Positions 10,553 through 21,436 of a stretch of 64,000 nt of DNA are shown here, piece by piece. How positions within the stretch are numbered: the first letter of the stretch is position 1; every line of letters begins with the position of its first letter. This DNA comes from Halichoerus grypus (taxonomy: Eukaryota > Chordata > Mammalia > Carnivora > Phocidae). The stretch is from the NCBI RefSeq assembly GCF_964656455.1, contig NC_135724.1, forward strand, positions 15,762,919 to 15,826,918, given 5' to 3'. A program made the translations under genes and the position numbers. A model generated the notes under the pieces. It was not told where the DNA came from. It saw nothing but the letters and a program-made list of their open reading frames with translations, and made no database searches.

Positions 10553-10900
10553 AAAGCTCTGTCACCTTGTTAGCTAGTAAAGTGACAGAGCTCTTATCGT
10601 TTTGGGGTATCTTCATTCAACAGGGAAACTATGGAGGATATAATATCTGAGGGATAAAGCAAGTATTTAATATAAATAAGTATAACACATATTCTAGAAA
10701 AAGAAAGAAATGTATAAGAAAAAATTTATTACACTACATAGAATTAACCCTTGAATTAACACTGGATACCTTTCATAATTTTTTCTATGCATGCATATGA
10801 ACAAAAAGTTGGATTTAACATAATTTATAAAATTGAGGTAACGCTTTTCTTACTTAAGATGAATATTTTCAAACATCATCAAAAACTTTTTGAAAATACA

Positions 10901-10976
10901 GGGGTGCCTGGCTGGCTCTTGATCTCGGGTCATGAGTTCAAGCCCCATGTTGGGTGTAGAGATTATTTTTAAAAAT
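10901..10976 (+). mobile_element. Short SINEC with internal deletion
   Basis: Head 'ggggtgcctggctggctc' joins directly to 'ttgatctcgggtcatgagtt', so ~25 bp containing the A-box flank are deleted. It shares outer target duplications (10881-10898 and 11185-11202, two mismatches) with the SINE nested in its tail. Confidence 0.85.
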
Positions 10977-10984
10977 TAGGGAGG

Positions 10985-11170
10985 GGGCACCTGGGTGGCA
11001 CAGACTCTTGGTTTTGGCTTAGATCATGATCTCAGGGTCGTGAGTTCGAGCCCCACATTGGGCTCTGCACTCAGCAGAGTCTGCTTGAGATTCTCTTTCC
11101 CTCTCCCTCTGCCCTCTCATTTGTGCACTCTCTCTCTCTAAAATAAATAAATAAATCTTTTTTTTTGTTT
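10985..11170 (+). mobile_element. Full-length SINEC nested in tail of short SINEC
   Basis: Complete SINE with a shortened A-box area ('cacctgggtggcacagactcttgg'), CT block and AATAAATAAATC tail followed by a T-run. It lies between the short SINE at 10901 and that element's right-hand target copy, so it landed in the A-rich tail of the older element. Confidence 0.9.
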
Positions 11171-11202
11171 AAACAAAGCTTAAAAAAAACTCTTTGAAAA
11201 TA

Positions 11203-14100
11203 TAATTATTAATGGCTGTGAAATATTTTACTATATAAATATGCTCCCCCTTTTTTATGTTAAAATTATCGTTACTGGGATTTAGTTTGTTTTGGGGGCC
11301 GATATTTCTGTTTACTTGTTTCTTTCACCAAGAAAGTCTTAAAAGTATGGAGAGGAGAATATATATATTTAAAAAATAGATCAAGACAAATACGCCTATT
11401 TCTTTATGTAAGCAAACGAGGACTATTTTATCCATCGTTCCCCATTCATAAGCCAGGCACCCAGAGCTGCCTAAACAGTACAACAGAAGAGAGCAGATGT
11501 GACTGGGAACTAGCATCACACATGGTACATGGTCTCAGTTGCGGACCCATTTCATACTCTTTGTGGAGATGCTAAGGGACAGGTGGTGACCAGCATTCCG
11601 ACACTTTGGTAAGTATTCACTGACCAGTGCTTCTGTGAGTCAGCTAGTTCCAAAAGAGTGAGCAGATGACTTTTGAAAGCCAATTGATAACGAAAAGTGC
11701 AGGCATCAGGAAGCCGCACGTAGGCTGAGGGCTCAAGCCGAAACTCCTTTAGTCTCCTCTGCAGAAGAGAAATTTTGAGGTTAGGCTGCCCCGAGGATGA
11801 CCTGCTTTTACAGGGTGCTGAGTTAAGGAGCGTTGTGAGAACTGATGGGCCGTGATGTTGGCTGAGGTGGGACAAAAGCAGCAAGCCCCCCAGAGTCATT
11901 CAGCATGACTCATCGGAGCTCTGAGTCAGTCCCAGACTCTGCAAATTACAGGGTGCCATTTGATTCACTTTGGGCTATTACAGTGTTTGCTTTCCCAAAC
12001 AATGAAAATGAGTTAAAATGCTGAAGGCAAAAAAATTATGGAACTTTTCAAAACTCTCTTGATGATATTTTACCATCCAGGCTCACCTGATCTTCAGTTT
12101 CAAGAAAAAAAAATAGAGAAAATTTGGGAGATAATATAAAAGTTATGAAGTTTAAACTAATGAAAGGAATAAAGGAAAGGTAACATCAAATGAGGGATGA
12201 CAGTAAGCTGTTCCAGGTATCAGGGAGGGGAGAGCAGGTAAAGGGAAGTTTAGGGTTAATGGGGGAAATTACTGTAGTGAAAGATACAAGACAATTACAG
12301 CATCGTTCTAAAGAATATAATAAATATTTAAATTGGAATTTCCTATTCAAGCAGTAAATTGGAGTAGTCATTATTATAGAACTTGAACTCCACCCCCCCT
12401 TTCTCAGCTCTATGGGGCTGACATACTTGTTCTCTGCCTCCCCGCTCGGTCATAAATCAACATATATCAAGCTCCTGCAATGAACTCAGGTCTGCTCACC
12501 CACTCACTATTTGTACCTTTCTGTCTATGATCGGTACAAAGACCTGGAAAAGAAGTATATTCCTTACATTTAAGTTTGCCTATTAATTAGATCAGGGAGT
12601 TAGGGAAATGGGATAAAGACATTCAGGAGCCATTTTTTTTTTTATTGGGATTGAAGCAGCACCAGTTGAAAAAATTAATAAACGATGAGCTAAGTCTAAC
12701 TAACAGGAAGAAAAGAAGAACAGCATTCTAGGCTGGGAAATTAAGGTGAATAAATTAACTTAGCGTAGAATAAACTTGCATACGAGCTGGGGACAATGGG
12801 GATACTCATAATGACGGAGAGGAGAAGTTGTACAGAGAAATGTGGAAAACTAGTGGAAAATAAGGAATAGACAGTAGAGACTTTAAAAGCGAGAAGACTG
12901 AAATGGACCTTAAGGCCAATATACAGGTTTTGTATATTTCTGAGCAATAGTGAAGTTATACCACCAGTATTTTAGCCTAGGAAGTGTATATAGAATAGAT
13001 TTGAAGGATCACCACGAACCTTCAACAGGGACACAGCTGTGAATGGATATTGGTCTAATTTAGTAAGGAGGTAGAAGGTAGAAAAGAGAAAAATTTTAAA
13101 CTTACTTCAAAGTAGGAAAAGATAAAATTTGATGAGATATTAAAAATCAAGATACAAACCCAAATATTCCCATGTTTCTAACCTAGGGTATGAGCACAGT
13201 GTTAGCTACTAGTAAGCCTGGGGTCAAAAAAAAAAAAAAAGTTTCCCATCACATTCAACACCAGATCTAACTTTTTCGGCCTGGCAGTCAAAATCTAACA
13301 AAAGTTGTCTTTTTTCTCCCCACAATGCGTTATTTCAAGCATTCAACTAGTATAGTATGTAATTAGTTGTTATTATGTGCTCCGCCTGTAAAAGGTGCTA
13401 GTTTATGACCTTAAACCAGACTTGGTTTCTGTCTCAAATGTTCTGCTCTGTGGTGTTAGGTGTCCTAATTTATATACCAAGAGGCATTATCATTAGTTTA
13501 TACCTCACTATGTGTTCATTTTCCTCTGTCTATTCATATCATATCCATCAATATGCTCAAATCCCATCAATATTATGAAGGATACCATGAATATGTCAAT
13601 TTTATGTATCTCTCCTTTTTTTATCCATAGCATGTCTCCTTCTCTCAACAAAGCAAACAAATACCTACATGGTTGCACACTTATTTAGTGTTAATAATGT
13701 TACCCTCCCCTTCAATTGAATTGGAATGCCACTGAAGACAGAACTCCGTATTCTATCTCTTTAGAGTCACCTGGTGCTGGACAAATACTAGTTATACTAC
13801 CTGCTATTGATAAATAGGAAAACTGATAGCCAAAAATAAGTTTTAAAATTTATGTTACTTTGTTAATTCCCTCATATCATGAAGAATAAGAGTATCTGAA
13901 TTAAATGGGGAAATTAAAACAAGAGGAAAATACCAAAATCAAAAAAAAAATTATTGTGAGATATCTTTCTAGTCTTTATATATTTATATATATATATAAA
14001 TATAAATATGAATCCCCTTCTAGAATTTTGTTTAAATTCTTTAAATCTGTAAGAGTGTAAATAAAAGATAGATAAATTTTAATTAACACTAAAACTTCCA
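11203..14100. other. Longest repeat-poor stretch; no gene seen
   Basis: Nearly 2.9 kb with no recognisable SINE, LINE or LTR apart from A-runs (13226-13241) and AT-rich repeats (13978-14010). The part 11530-11960 is more GC-rich and holds three TGASTCA heptamers. A 115-codon minus-strand frame at 11552-11899 covers the same area but shows no family motif. I read the region as non-coding and possibly regulatory. Confidence 0.5.
11636..11928. promoter_or_regulatory. Cluster of three AP-1/TRE heptamers (candidate enhancer)
   Basis: Perfect TGASTCA heptamers occur at 11636-11642 (extended to TGAGTCAGC, as preferred by MAF/NF-E2-type partners), 11906-11912 (TGACTCA) and 11922-11928 (TGAGTCA). By chance one such heptamer is expected about every 8 kb. 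The surrounding sequence is non-repetitive. A regulatory role is inference only. Confidence 0.35.
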
Positions 14101-14422
14101 TGGATCAAACAACAGAATTAAAAGGGCCAAAAAAATTGAGAGAAAATATTTGGAATATCTATAAGTAACACAAAAGTATAGCAGATGTATATGAACCATC
14201 AAAAATCAATACATTAAAAAGCAAACAACACAGTAGGAAAAGGAGTAACAGACATGAAAAGGTAATTTACAGAAGAGGAAACCCAATGGCCAAATGCATA
14301 TGAGGAAATACTCCAACTCACTGGGAATCAGGGAAATATAAAACACACCCCAGAAAGGATATTATTTCACACCCATCAATTTGACAAAAATGAAAATGTT
14401 GGTAATACTATTTGTTGGTGGA

Positions 14423-14616
14423 GGGGCACCTGGGTGGCTCAGTCAGGTTTAGCCTCTGCCTTCGGCTCAGGTCATGATCCTGGGGTCCTGAGATCCAGTG
14501 CCCCACGAGGCTCCCTGCTCAGCGGAGAGTCGGCTTCCCTCTGTCCCTCCCTCTGCTCATGCTTGCTCTCTCTCTCTCTGAAATAAGTAAATAAAATCTA
14601 AAAAAAAAAAAAAAAT
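14423..14616 (+). mobile_element. SINEC nested in old L1, perfect duplication
   Basis: Full-length SINE with a perfect 17-bp target duplication at 14406-14422 and 14617-14633 ('tactatttgttggtgga'), which is L1 sequence. A-tail of about 15 A. Confidence 0.97.
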
Positions 14617-14883
14617 TACTATTTGTTGGTGGAAAAATAGAAAATTCCAACCATTGCTGGTGGGAAAATGCAGATTGGTATGCATAGTCAGAAAGCCGCT
14701 GTCATTATTCAGTAAAGTTTAAGATAGGCATACCGTACAATCTAACAGTTTGACCCCTAGGGGCAAGCCCAAGAGTAATTCTTGCACATGATGCCAAACA
14801 GATATGTGTATGAATTTCATTCAGCATTATTTTGATGACAAATAACTGTAAACAATCCAAATGTTCATCAACAAGGCAATGGA

Positions 14884-15087
14884 GGGGCACCTGGGTGGCT
14901 CAGTGAAGGGACCAACTCTTGATTTCAGCTCAGGTCATGATCTCAGGGTCGTGAGATCAAGCTCCACAGCCTTGCTCTGTGTTCAGCGAGGAGTCTACTT
15001 CCCCTCTCCCTCTGCACCCCCCCAACGTTCTCCTGCTCTCTCTAAATAAACGAATAAATAAATAAATAAAATCTTTTAAAAAACCCA
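14884..15087 (+). mobile_element. SINEC nested in old L1
   Basis: Full-length SINE ('cctgggtggctcagtg' head, CT block, AATAAATAAATAAATAAAATC tail). Target duplications 14873-14883 and 15088-15098 agree at 10 of 11 positions. A 62-codon plus-strand frame at 14861-15049 is only a SINE translation. Confidence 0.95.
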
Positions 15088-15204
15088 ATGCAATGGATAA
15101 GTAATTACATATTCCTACAATGAAATTCTATACAACAGTGAAAATAAATGCACTGAAGCTTCATGTATCAACATGGATGAATCCCACAAACATAATGTAA
15201 ATGA

Positions 15205-15340
15205 ATATATATATAATATGTACATATTAATGAATATATAGTACATCGCATATATATGTGTATAAACGTTGTCTATATAAAACTGACAATAATATATAGT
15301 GTGTATATATGTTAGAATATATATATGTATGTGGTATCTA
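15205..15340. repeat. AT-rich/(TATATG) low-complexity tract
   Basis: Alternating AT and TATATGTG runs inside the old L1 3' UTR. A 115-codon minus-strand frame at 15115-15462 arises from this low-complexity sequence. Confidence 0.8.
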
Positions 15341-15384
15341 TCACAGATACAGTGTTTAAAAACATACAAGCAATCTGTTGTATA

Positions 15385-15501
15385 CTTTTTTTTAAAGATT
15401 TTTTTTTTTTTTAAGTAAACCCTATATCCAATGTGGGGCTCAAACTTATGACCTGAGATCAAGAATCACATGCTCTACCGACAGAACCAGCCAGGGGCCC
15501 C
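15385..15501 (-). mobile_element. Short SINEC, minus strand
   Basis: Old-type short SINE in reverse orientation with its A-tail seen as a T-run near 15387-15413. Perfect 11-bp duplication 'tctgttgtata' at 15374-15384 and 15502-15512. Confidence 0.93.
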
Positions 15502-15725
15502 TCTGTTGTATATTTTAGAAATGCGCACCTACGTAATGGAATCTGGAAAGCATCAATGGGGGTAATAAATAATTAATTCCGGAAAACAGTTCACCTGATG
15601 GGGAGAGAGTATAATGCAATCAGAGAAGGGCACAAAGGGAAATTCCACTGCATCCCTAATATTTTCCTTTAAACCGGGAATTGGTACGTGGGTTGTCAAT
15701 ATAGTAGTATTTCTATTTTAAACCT

Positions 15726-15910
15726 TTTTAAAATTTTATTGTGGAAACTTTCAAATATATACAAAGGTAGAAAAAATAGCATAACATAGCACCATGTACC
15801 CAGTGCCCAGCTTCAACAATTTGATAGTCTGCCTTTTTCTCATATACTCCCATCAAAAGCCCCACACAAGAATTATTTCTAAGAAACTCCAAGGCATCAT
15901 ATTATTTCAT
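15726..15910. repeat. Ancient interspersed repeat, family uncertain
   Basis: Pattern 'attgtggaaactttcaaat...accatgtacccagtgcccagcttcaacaattt' is one I know from a common old mammalian repeat but cannot name. Related, more decayed blocks occur at about 25600-25700 and 28160-28300. Confidence 0.45.
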
Positions 15911-17015
15911 TCATTAATATCTATATCAGTTTTCTTACAATTTCGCTAAGAAATAATTAACTTTGTCACTAAAAAGCCACTATATTTATGCAGTCATCAT
16001 TGTCCTAAAACCTTATATTTGTATAGAGTTTTAGAGTTTTAGAAGTACTCCCATTTATAGTATATATTTCTTTTGAGCCTAGCAATAGCATCATGAAGGG
16101 TAGGTTATTATTTTAATGTCAATTTTGCTTACTCATAGTCTCTGGGAACTGAACTCTTCTAGATTAAACTGTTTCCAAGTTTGTATCCCTTATTATCAGA
16201 AAGGCACGAGGACACAGAGAGAGAGAGAGAGAGGGAGGGAGGGAGGGAGGGAGGAAGAATTACCATATGCACGTAGTTAACAATGCAATATTCTAATAGA
16301 GTTGTTAAGCCCCCACATATCTAGCAAGAAGACAGCACCTCGTCAGACTCTAATGAATTGAGCTGATACTGCTCACAGTTATTTATTTGCATGTGGGTGA
16401 TTACGCCCTTCACTAAATACTGCCACGATGACAAATCCTGCTTCTATCATTGCCATAGAATTTTGTAAAATCAGTAATGATTGTTTTAAAGAGCTTTTCT
16501 GTAACAATTCCAATGTTTGGGTGTTTGAAGAATTTAGTCTCCCACAGAAGTGATTTTTTTCCTGATATATTTGTAACTGTGGTGAGTAAAATTTGTAATG
16601 AAGAACAACTTAAAAATATCTCTTATCCTAGCATCATTTCACACACTTATTCAAATGACATTTTTTGACTTCTGGCTTCTGATTAGGATGTAAAAAGCTG
16701 GAAAGTGTGCTCCCACTTATAAAAAAGCAGGCTGCATAATTTGCATAATCACAGCTGTTTAAAATCCATCAAAAAGCCACGCTCACAGGACAACCAGTCC
16801 ACCCAAATCTAAAGAAAGACAGGTGTTTCCAATGAAAAACAGGATGTGAGCACAGCTGTGTACCTCAGGCAGATATTGGAAACCAGTCAAGCTGGTAGAA
16901 AGAATTCACCTGAAATTCTTCTCTTTTTTTTCATCTCTGATCCATAAGGTAACTTTTTTCATTTTTACTTTTAATTGCAGTAAATTAACTGAAAAATTAA
17001 TTTAACTGCGGTGCT
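15911..17015. other. Non-repetitive stretch with a GA-rich microsatellite
   Basis: Contains (GA)n followed by (GGGA)n at about 16214-16256, otherwise no recognised repeat or gene. A 63-codon plus-strand frame at 16477-16668 has no motif. Confidence 0.5.
16214..16256. repeat. (GA)n(GGGA)n microsatellite
   Basis: Pure purine tract: a GA dinucleotide run passing into GGGA tetranucleotides, likely length-variable. Confidence 0.95.
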
Positions 17016-17470
17016 TTTAGTTGAGTAATAGTTGACATACGATATTATATTCATTTCAGGTGCGTAAGAGCAATTTGACAATTGCATACATTACAAAATG
17101 CTCACTATGACGAGTGGAGGAACCATCTGTTGCCATACAAAGATGTTACAATATTATTATTGACTCTACTCCCTCTGCTGTACTTTTCACCCCTAGGATT
17201 TTACAACTGGAAATTTGTACCTCTTAATCCCCTTTTGCCTACTTTGCCTATGCCTCCTCCCCCTCCCCTCTGGCAACCACCAGTTTGTTGTCTGTATTTA
17301 TGAGTCTGTTTCTGTTGTTTTGTTTGTTCATTTGTTTTTGTTTTTTTTTCCACAGCAGCTGCATTAATTTGCATTCCCACCAACCATGTACAAAGATTCC
17401 TTCTTCTACACATTCTCACCAACACTGGTTATTTCTTGTCTTTTTGATACTAGCCATTCTGACTGGTGAA
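17016..17470 (-). mobile_element. Old L1 3' end, minus strand, internally deleted
   Basis: Reverse-oriented L1 3' UTR ('tgagtaatagttgacata', 'ctcccctctggcaacc', 'tgagtctgttt') joined at about 17350 to ORF2 end sequence ('gcagctgcattaatttgcattcccaccaac', 'ctcaccaacactgg'). The join skips several hundred bases of normal L1, so the copy has an internal deletion. The frames listed across it are chance. Confidence 0.88.
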
Positions 17471-18104
17471 ATTCTGAACAAATTACTCAAGCCTGACTGT
17501 AGGATGGCAGGCATGTATGGAACCCACATGGAAACCAGGGACAGAGCAATACCACAAGGAGGCTTCCTCCACTATCTCTTCCTGTTCCTGCCCTGCTCGT
17601 AATCACCTGGGAGGGTTTGTGGAGAAGAGCCTGCAAGGGGGGATGCATTCTCCAACGTCTACAGCTCTCAGGGCTTCTATCCTCTCTTCGTGTTGGAGGG
17701 TAGTTCTGACTTCTACGTCCCTGAGCTGGCTGGGGTCCTCTCAATGATTCTGCTCTTCCCTTAGTGATAGATCTGGAATAGTTTGTATCCAGGACATATC
17801 CCTGTTCCTCCCACAGGAATAGAGTGTTTTTTCTTTCCTCCCACTCCCCCGTGCATCAACTCCTCACCTGGTCCTGAGGGTGACAAGATGTGTTGCTCTT
17901 TCTTCAGCAGATTGAGGGTTTTGTTCTGTAGAGGTGATAGAAAGAAAGAGCTAAATGAGGCTCAGTGTCTTCCCCACCTGTCTTCTCTTCCCTCTCCTCC
18001 AGGCAAGATGGCAGATTTTAATCCAACAGTGTGAACAATTATATTAAATATAAATAGCTAGCACACAAATTAAAAGATTTTGTACAGCAATTTCCCATCT
18101 TATG
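17471..18104. other. GC-richer non-repetitive stretch
   Basis: No repeat I recognise. Overlapping frames of 76-105 codons exist on both strands (for example 17285-17602 plus, 17487-17744 minus) but none shows conserved family sequence. The first starts inside the neighbouring L1. Confidence 0.45.
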
Positions 18105-18225
18105 CAAGACGAGTAAGTCTAGACATCTGCTGTGCAGCATTGAGCCTCCAGCTAACAATACTGCATTATGTACTTGAAAATTTTAGAGAACAGATCTCAC
18201 GTTAAGTGTTCTTACCACAGGGGGA
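18105..18225 (+). mobile_element. Old L1 3' UTR fragment
   Basis: Blocks 'taagtctagacatctgctg', 'aacaatactgcattatgtac' and 'cagatctcacgttaagtg' match the L1 3' UTR in order, diverged. Confidence 0.65.
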
Positions 18226-18287
18226 AAAAAATTTTTTTTAAGACAGAGGTTGTCATCTTAGATTTTTTTTAAAAATCTTAAACTATT

Positions 18288-18508
18288 GGGCGCCTGGGTG
18301 GCTCAGTTGGTTGAGCGGCTGCCTTCGGCTCAGGTCATGATCCTGGAGTCCCAGGATCGAGTCCCGCATCGGGCTCCCTGCTCGGCAGGGAGTCTGCTTC
18401 TCCCTCTAACCCTCCTCCCTCTCATGCTCTCTCTCTCTCATTGTCTCTCTCACAAATAAATAAAAAAATCTTAAAAAAAAAAAAAAAAAAAGAAATTAAA
18501 AAAAAAAA
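18288..18508 (+). mobile_element. Full-length SINEC, young
   Basis: SINE of the 'ctctaaccctcctccctctcatgc' subtype close to consensus. Perfect 17-bp duplication 'aaaaatcttaaactatt' at 18271-18287 and 18509-18525. The tail is two long A-runs separated by 'gaaatt' (about 18473-18508). Confidence 0.97.
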
Positions 18509-19523
18509 AAAAATCTTAAACTATTCAATGAATATAGCAACATACCAGGATACAAAATCAATATACAAAAATCAACTGTATTCTATACACTAACAGCAAT
18601 CAGAAATTTAAACTTAAAAAAAGCATTTACCAAAAAAAAAAATGAGTCAGTAAACTATATTTTCTGGAAGAAGGGCATTATTTACAATAGTTCTAAATAT
18701 GTGAAATGCTGAGAAATAAATGTGACAAACGATGTGTAACATTTGTACACTGGAAACTCAGAGGACCACAGAAATTGAAAAAAACCTAAATGAATGGAAA
18801 TAAATGGAAAGATAGAGCACATTAATGAATAGGTTACAAGACTGGATATTGTTAACATGTTCCCTCTCTCCCAAACTGATCAAAGAAATCTATAGAATAT
18901 TTTTGTAGATTTTGATAGGATGATTCTAATTCAAAGAGAAATGCATAGGACATAGCATAACCAAAACAGCTTTGAAAATGGCAAAGTTGGAAGACCTACA
19001 TTATCTGATTTCAAGAGTAAACATAAAGCTATATTAATTGAGACAGTGTGGTAAAGACAAATTCGACAATGAGACAGAATAGAGAGTCCAAAAGTAGACC
19101 TACATGTATATGATCAATTCATATTTAACCAAGTGTAAAGGCATTTCAGGGGAGAAAGGATAACCTTTTCAACAAATGGTGCCAGAACAAATGAATACCC
19201 GTATCCAAAAAGAGAGACACAGAGACAGAGAGAACTCAAAATGAATCATAGACCTAAATGTTAAATCTTAGATAAGACTTCTAGAAGCATGAGTCCTAAA
19301 CCAAAAAAGTGATAAATGGGACTATCTTGAAATTAAGTAAGAACTTTTGTTCTTTCACTGAATATGAAGTGAGTGAAAAAATAAGCCACAGACTGGAATC
19401 AAACATTTGTGAATTACATATCTGCAAAAAGATTTGTACCAACAACATATGGAGAATTCTTACAACTCAGTAATAAGAAGGTACATAATCCAATAAAATA
19501 TGGTGCAAGATAAGTGAATGGTA

Positions 19524-19703
19524 GGGCGCCTGGGTGGCTCAGTCGTTAAGCGTCTGCCTTCGGCTCAGGTCATGATCCCAGAGTCCTGGGATCGAGTCCC
19601 ACATCGGGCTCCCTGCTCGGCGGGAAGCCTGCTACTCCCTCTCCCACTCCCCCTGCTTGTGTTCCTGCTCTTGCTCTCTCTCTCTCTGTCAAATAAATAA
19701 ATA

Positions 19704-19748
<45 letters not shown>
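19524..19748 (+). mobile_element. Very young SINEC with ~39-bp pure A tail
   Basis: Full-length, near-consensus SINE with perfect 16-bp duplication 'agataagtgaatggta' at 19508-19523 and 19749-19764. The uninterrupted A-run 19711-19749 is the longest in the window; such tails decay quickly, so the insertion is probably recent. It sits inside an old L1. Confidence 0.98.
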
Positions 19749-19751
<3 letters not shown>

Positions 19752-20319
19752 TAAGTGAATGGTAAATAGGCACATGAACAGATATTCAACCTCATTAGTC
19801 GCCAGGGAAATGCTAATTAAAACTACGGTAAAACACCATTACACACCTATTAGGATGACTAGACTGACCCTACCAAGTGCTGGTGAGAATGTAGAGTAAC
19901 CGGATGTCTCATACTCTGGTGGTAGGAATGCCAATATGGTAAACCACCTGAAAACAGTCTGACGGTTTCCTAAAAAGTTAAATATATACATTCCATATAA
20001 CACAGCCATTCCACTCCTAAGTATTTACCAAAGAAGAAAGAAATGTATCACCATACAATAAATAGTATGCAGATGTTCATAGCAATATTATTTATAATAA
20101 GCCAAAACAGGAAGCAATCCAAATGTCTCTCAATAGATATACTATGGTAAATCCACACAATGGAATATGTTCAACCATAAAAAGAAATGAACAATTGTTG
20201 CAAGCAACAATATGGATTAATCTTGGAAGAGTTACACTTAATAAAAAAAAAGCCAGAGAGTAAAAAGAGTATATACTACAGGATTCCGTTTGTATAAAAT
20301 TCTACAAAATGAAAATCTA

Positions 20320-20513
20320 GGGCTCCTGGGTGGCTCAGTTGGTTAAGTGACTGCCTTCGGCTCAGGTCACGATCCTGGAGTCCTGGGATCGAGTCCCGCA
20401 TCGGACTCCCTGCTCAGCAGGGAGTCTGCTTCTCCCTCTGACCCTCCTCCCTCTCATGCTCTCTCTCTGTCTCATTCTTTCTCTCTCAAATAAATAAATA
20501 AAATCTTTTAAAA
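20320..20513 (+). mobile_element. Full-length SINEC nested in old L1
   Basis: Perfect 14-bp duplication 'aaaatgaaaatcta' at 20306-20319 and 20514-20527. Same 'ctctgaccctcctccctctc' subtype as the SINEs at 9755 and 18288. Confidence 0.97.
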
Positions 20514-20924
20514 AAAATGAAAATCTACAATGACAAAGCAGAGAACTACTGTTTGCCTGGAGAAGGAGGGGAGGAGCAGGGAAAGGCAGGAAAGAGAGAC
20601 TTACAAAACAGGGTCATAAAGAAATTGTGGAGTTGGTTGCAAGGGTATATACATATGTCAAAACCTATCAAATTGTACTATTTTATGTGCATTGTTTACT
20701 GAATGTTAATTATACCTCAATAAATCTGTGAAAATGACAACAGCCAATCTTAAAATTGTGATCCAAATTTTAAAGACTAATACACATACTCTTCAGTAAT
20801 CTGCTTTTGTTTTGGTAGCACACTCTTTATCCTAACCCAAACCATCAGAAAACGATCTGATCAAAAGGTAATAAACAAGACAATTTTATTAAAACAAACA
20901 CTTGACCTAAAATGATTGTCTCTG

Positions 20925-21128
20925 AGGCACCTGGGTGGCTCAGTCAGTTAAGCGTCTGCCTTCAGCTCAGGTCCTGATCCCGGGGTCCTGGGATCGAGCC
21001 CCCATCCAGCTCCTTGCTCAGCGGGGAGCCGGCTTCTCCCTCTCCCTCTGCCTGCCGCTGCCCCTGCTTATGCTCTCTCTCTGTCAAATAAGTAAAATAA
21101 AATCTAATAAATAAATAAATAATAAAAT
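20925..21128 (+). mobile_element. Full-length SINEC
   Basis: SINE with 'cctgccgctgcccctgc' 3' half and a tail that became (AATA)n. Duplications 20909-20924 and 21129-21144 differ at two of 16 positions, so it is older than the copies with perfect duplications. Confidence 0.95.
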
Positions 21129-21436
21129 AAAATAATTGTCTTTGTCATGCTTTTCTTCTTTCCCCATTATCAGTGGTTTTGGTGGGCCCAAGAGACAATT
21201 CTATTATATTTATACATCCTCCAATGTTAAACTTCACATATAATGTCAGAAAACATTTTCTATACTTTGGCCTTTTTCTAATTAATTTTCAGCCAATATT
21301 CTTGCTCTGTATTGTTCATAACAGTAAAAATTTGAAAAACATGATGTTTATTATTAGAGGATATATTGTAGCATAAATAGCACACAGAATGGAAATAATT
21401 AGGAAAACAGCAATTAAAAGTTGCAAAAGCAAATAA

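Larger units (their letters stand above)
14101..15725 (+). mobile_element. Old L1M ORF2 end and 3' UTR, broken by three SINEs
   Basis: Decayed L1 from late ORF2 ('ttacagaagaggaaacccaa', 'ccattgctggtgggaaaatg', 'catcaacatggatgaatccc') through the 3' UTR ('gggcacaaagggaaattcc'). SINEs interrupt it at 14423-14616, 14884-15087 and 15385-15501, each with its own target duplication, so the L1 is older than all three. An AT-rich simple repeat at about 15205-15340 lies inside it. No intact frame remains. Confidence 0.85.
18526..20745 (+). mobile_element. Old L1 ORF2-to-3' UTR, interrupted by two SINEs
   Basis: About 1.8 kb of decayed L1 after removing SINEs at 19524-19748 and 20320-20513. Recognisable ORF2 order: 'ataccaggatacaaaatcaat', 'aacaaatggtgccagaacaa', 'cttagataagacttct', 'catgaacagatattcaacctcatta', then 3' UTR to 'tatacctcaataaatctgtg'. 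Many stops and shifts; no coding capacity. Confidence 0.88.
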
